From Rhizobium hidalgonense (lineage in GTDB: Bacteria > Pseudomonadota > Alphaproteobacteria > Rhizobiales > Rhizobiaceae), in the NCBI RefSeq assembly GCF_002914525.1, contig NZ_LODW01000139.1:124001-188000 (forward strand): a DNA stretch of 64,000 nucleotides, given 5' to 3'. Positions 63,253-64,000 of this stretch are shown one piece after another. The notes beneath the pieces were generated by a model. The model did no database searches and was not told the origin of the DNA. It was given only the letters and a program-made list of their open reading frames with translations. The stretch's first letter is position 1, and each line of letters begins with the position of its first letter. The position numbers and the translations under genes are program-made.

Positions 63253-64000
63253 CTACGGTAAAAACAGCACGTTATACTGCTCGAATTCCCCCGGCAGATC
63301 CCGCACCTTCATCTCCTCCTCGCGATCCTCGAACAATACCAGGCAATCCTCGTAGAATCCTGACAGCATCGATATGAAGGCCTTCGTGCCCTCTGGCCCA
63401 TAAAACAGCGGCGTGAATTCCATATGCAGCGGCACGCGGCGGGCAAGCAGCGGCTGCATCGAGCGGCAGGCGACCGGCTCGTAGCCTTCGATATCCATCC
63501 AGACCAGGCCGATCGAAGCGGGATCGATCGAAAGGTCGGCGAGGATCTCGGAGACCGGTTTTACCGGCACGCTGATCTTCCTGTCGGTCGGGCTCTGGCG
63601 GATGGCGCTGCTTTTGCCGTGATTGTTGAGGTTGAGGAAGAAATCGATCTCGCCTTCGTGCTCGCCGGCGGCGCAATTGACGAGCCGGACCTTTTGCTCC
63701 AGCCGGTTCTGGCGGATGTTGCGTTCAAGCAGCGGGAAGTTGCGTGGGTCGGGCTCGACACTGACGATCTTGATGTAGGTGTTGCTGAGCGCAAAATAGA
63801 CGGTCTGGGTGCCGATATTGCCGCCGATTTCGAGCAGTGTGGCATCCTTTCGCAGCAGCCCCCGCTCGCGCAGGATGACGATCAGCCGGTCGACGGCCTC
63901 GCGCTCGAAATGGCCCTTCCGGAAGACCTTGCGGCCGATATAGTCGGCTGGCGAGAAGGTCATCAGATGATCGCCGGCATCGACCGTCATCGAGACGACG
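63253..64000 (-). CDS. FkbM-family methyltransferase (N-terminus cut by window)
   Basis: The stop is at 63253 and the frame is open to the edge. At least 245 residues follow the first in-frame ATG (63990); the frame continues upstream, so that ATG may be internal. SAM-binding motif ATLLEIGGNIGTQTVYFAL and the post-motif VSVEPDPRNFPLLERNI are clear. PVKPVSEIL and LVWMDIEGYE are FkbM hallmarks. The family O-methylates sugars or small molecules. Substrate unknown. Confidence 0.82.
   Translation of the reverse strand, partial: VVSMTVDAGDHLMTFSPADYIGRKVFRKGHFEREAVDRLIVILRERGLLRKDATLLEIGGNIGTQTVYFALSNTYIKIVSVEPDPRNFPLLERNIRQNRLEQKVRLVNCAAGEHEGEIDFFLNLNNHGKSSAIRQSPTDRKISVPVKPVSEILADLSIDPASIGLVWMDIEGYEPVACRSMQPLLARRVPLHMEFTPLFYGPEGTKAFISMLSGFYEDCLVLFEDREEEMKVRDLPGEFEQYNVLFLP

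Overview
The window is about 64 kb of GC-rich DNA with alphaproteobacterial gene content. It has a bo3-type ubiquinol oxidase operon with SURF1, several LacI, TetR and WYL regulators, many ABC and MFS transporters, MurG-like glycosyltransferase genes, and short palindromic intergenic repeats of the rhizobial RIME type. Together these suggest a chromosome of Rhizobium, probably of the etli/leguminosarum group. That assignment is inference from gene content; I could not run a search. I saw no rRNA, tRNA, CRISPR array, insertion sequence, phage gene or replication origin.

Layout. 0-5.2 kb: a truncated alpha-2-macroglobulin gene, periplasmic msrA, an L,D-transpeptidase and an orphan receiver protein (envelope maintenance and signalling). 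5.2-11 kb: a TetR regulator divergent from a Bcr/CflA efflux pump, a second MFS carrier and two LacI regulators. 11-13 kb: small secreted or unknown genes, strong palindromes, terminators and a possible small RNA. 13.1-14.8 kb: a DGPF/YCII protein plus an ECF sigma factor of the ECF42 type. 15-18.8 kb: an asymmetric heterodimeric ABC exporter. 19-24.7 kb: a flavodoxin-like reductase, an FAD-binding protein, a PAS-PAS hybrid kinase and an acyltransferase. 24.7-29.7 kb: cyoABCD-SURF1. 30-32 kb: an MHS-family carrier and a toxin remnant.

32-35 kb holds a 904-residue ABC-transporter-like protein whose ATPase motifs are all altered, next to a stand-alone cyclic-nucleotide-binding protein. 35.5-37.2 kb is a WYL regulator with a VOC and an EVE gene and two matching operators. 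37.2-40.8 kb is a three-gene glycosyltransferase operon. 40.9-46.9 kb is a Yej-like peptide ABC importer. 47-52.3 kb has a class III cyclase, a nucleotide-sugar dehydrogenase, a cyclase-like DUF3095 protein and a methyltransferase. 52.5-54 kb is an Rrf2 regulator divergent from a thioredoxin-reductase-like flavoprotein.

54-61.5 kb is a tightly packed operon: DUF805 (twice, by tandem duplication), DUF4129, DUF4350, MoxR ATPase, DUF58, SpoIIM-like, RDD. It looks like one membrane-associated MoxR-type machine. The window ends with a small secreted protein, a secreted alpha/beta hydrolase and an FkbM-type methyltransferase cut by the edge.

The best candidates for undescribed biology are the degenerate ABC protein with its cyclic-nucleotide partner, the MoxR/DUF58/DUF4129/DUF4350/SpoIIM/RDD operon, and the WYL-VOC-EVE unit with its twin operators.
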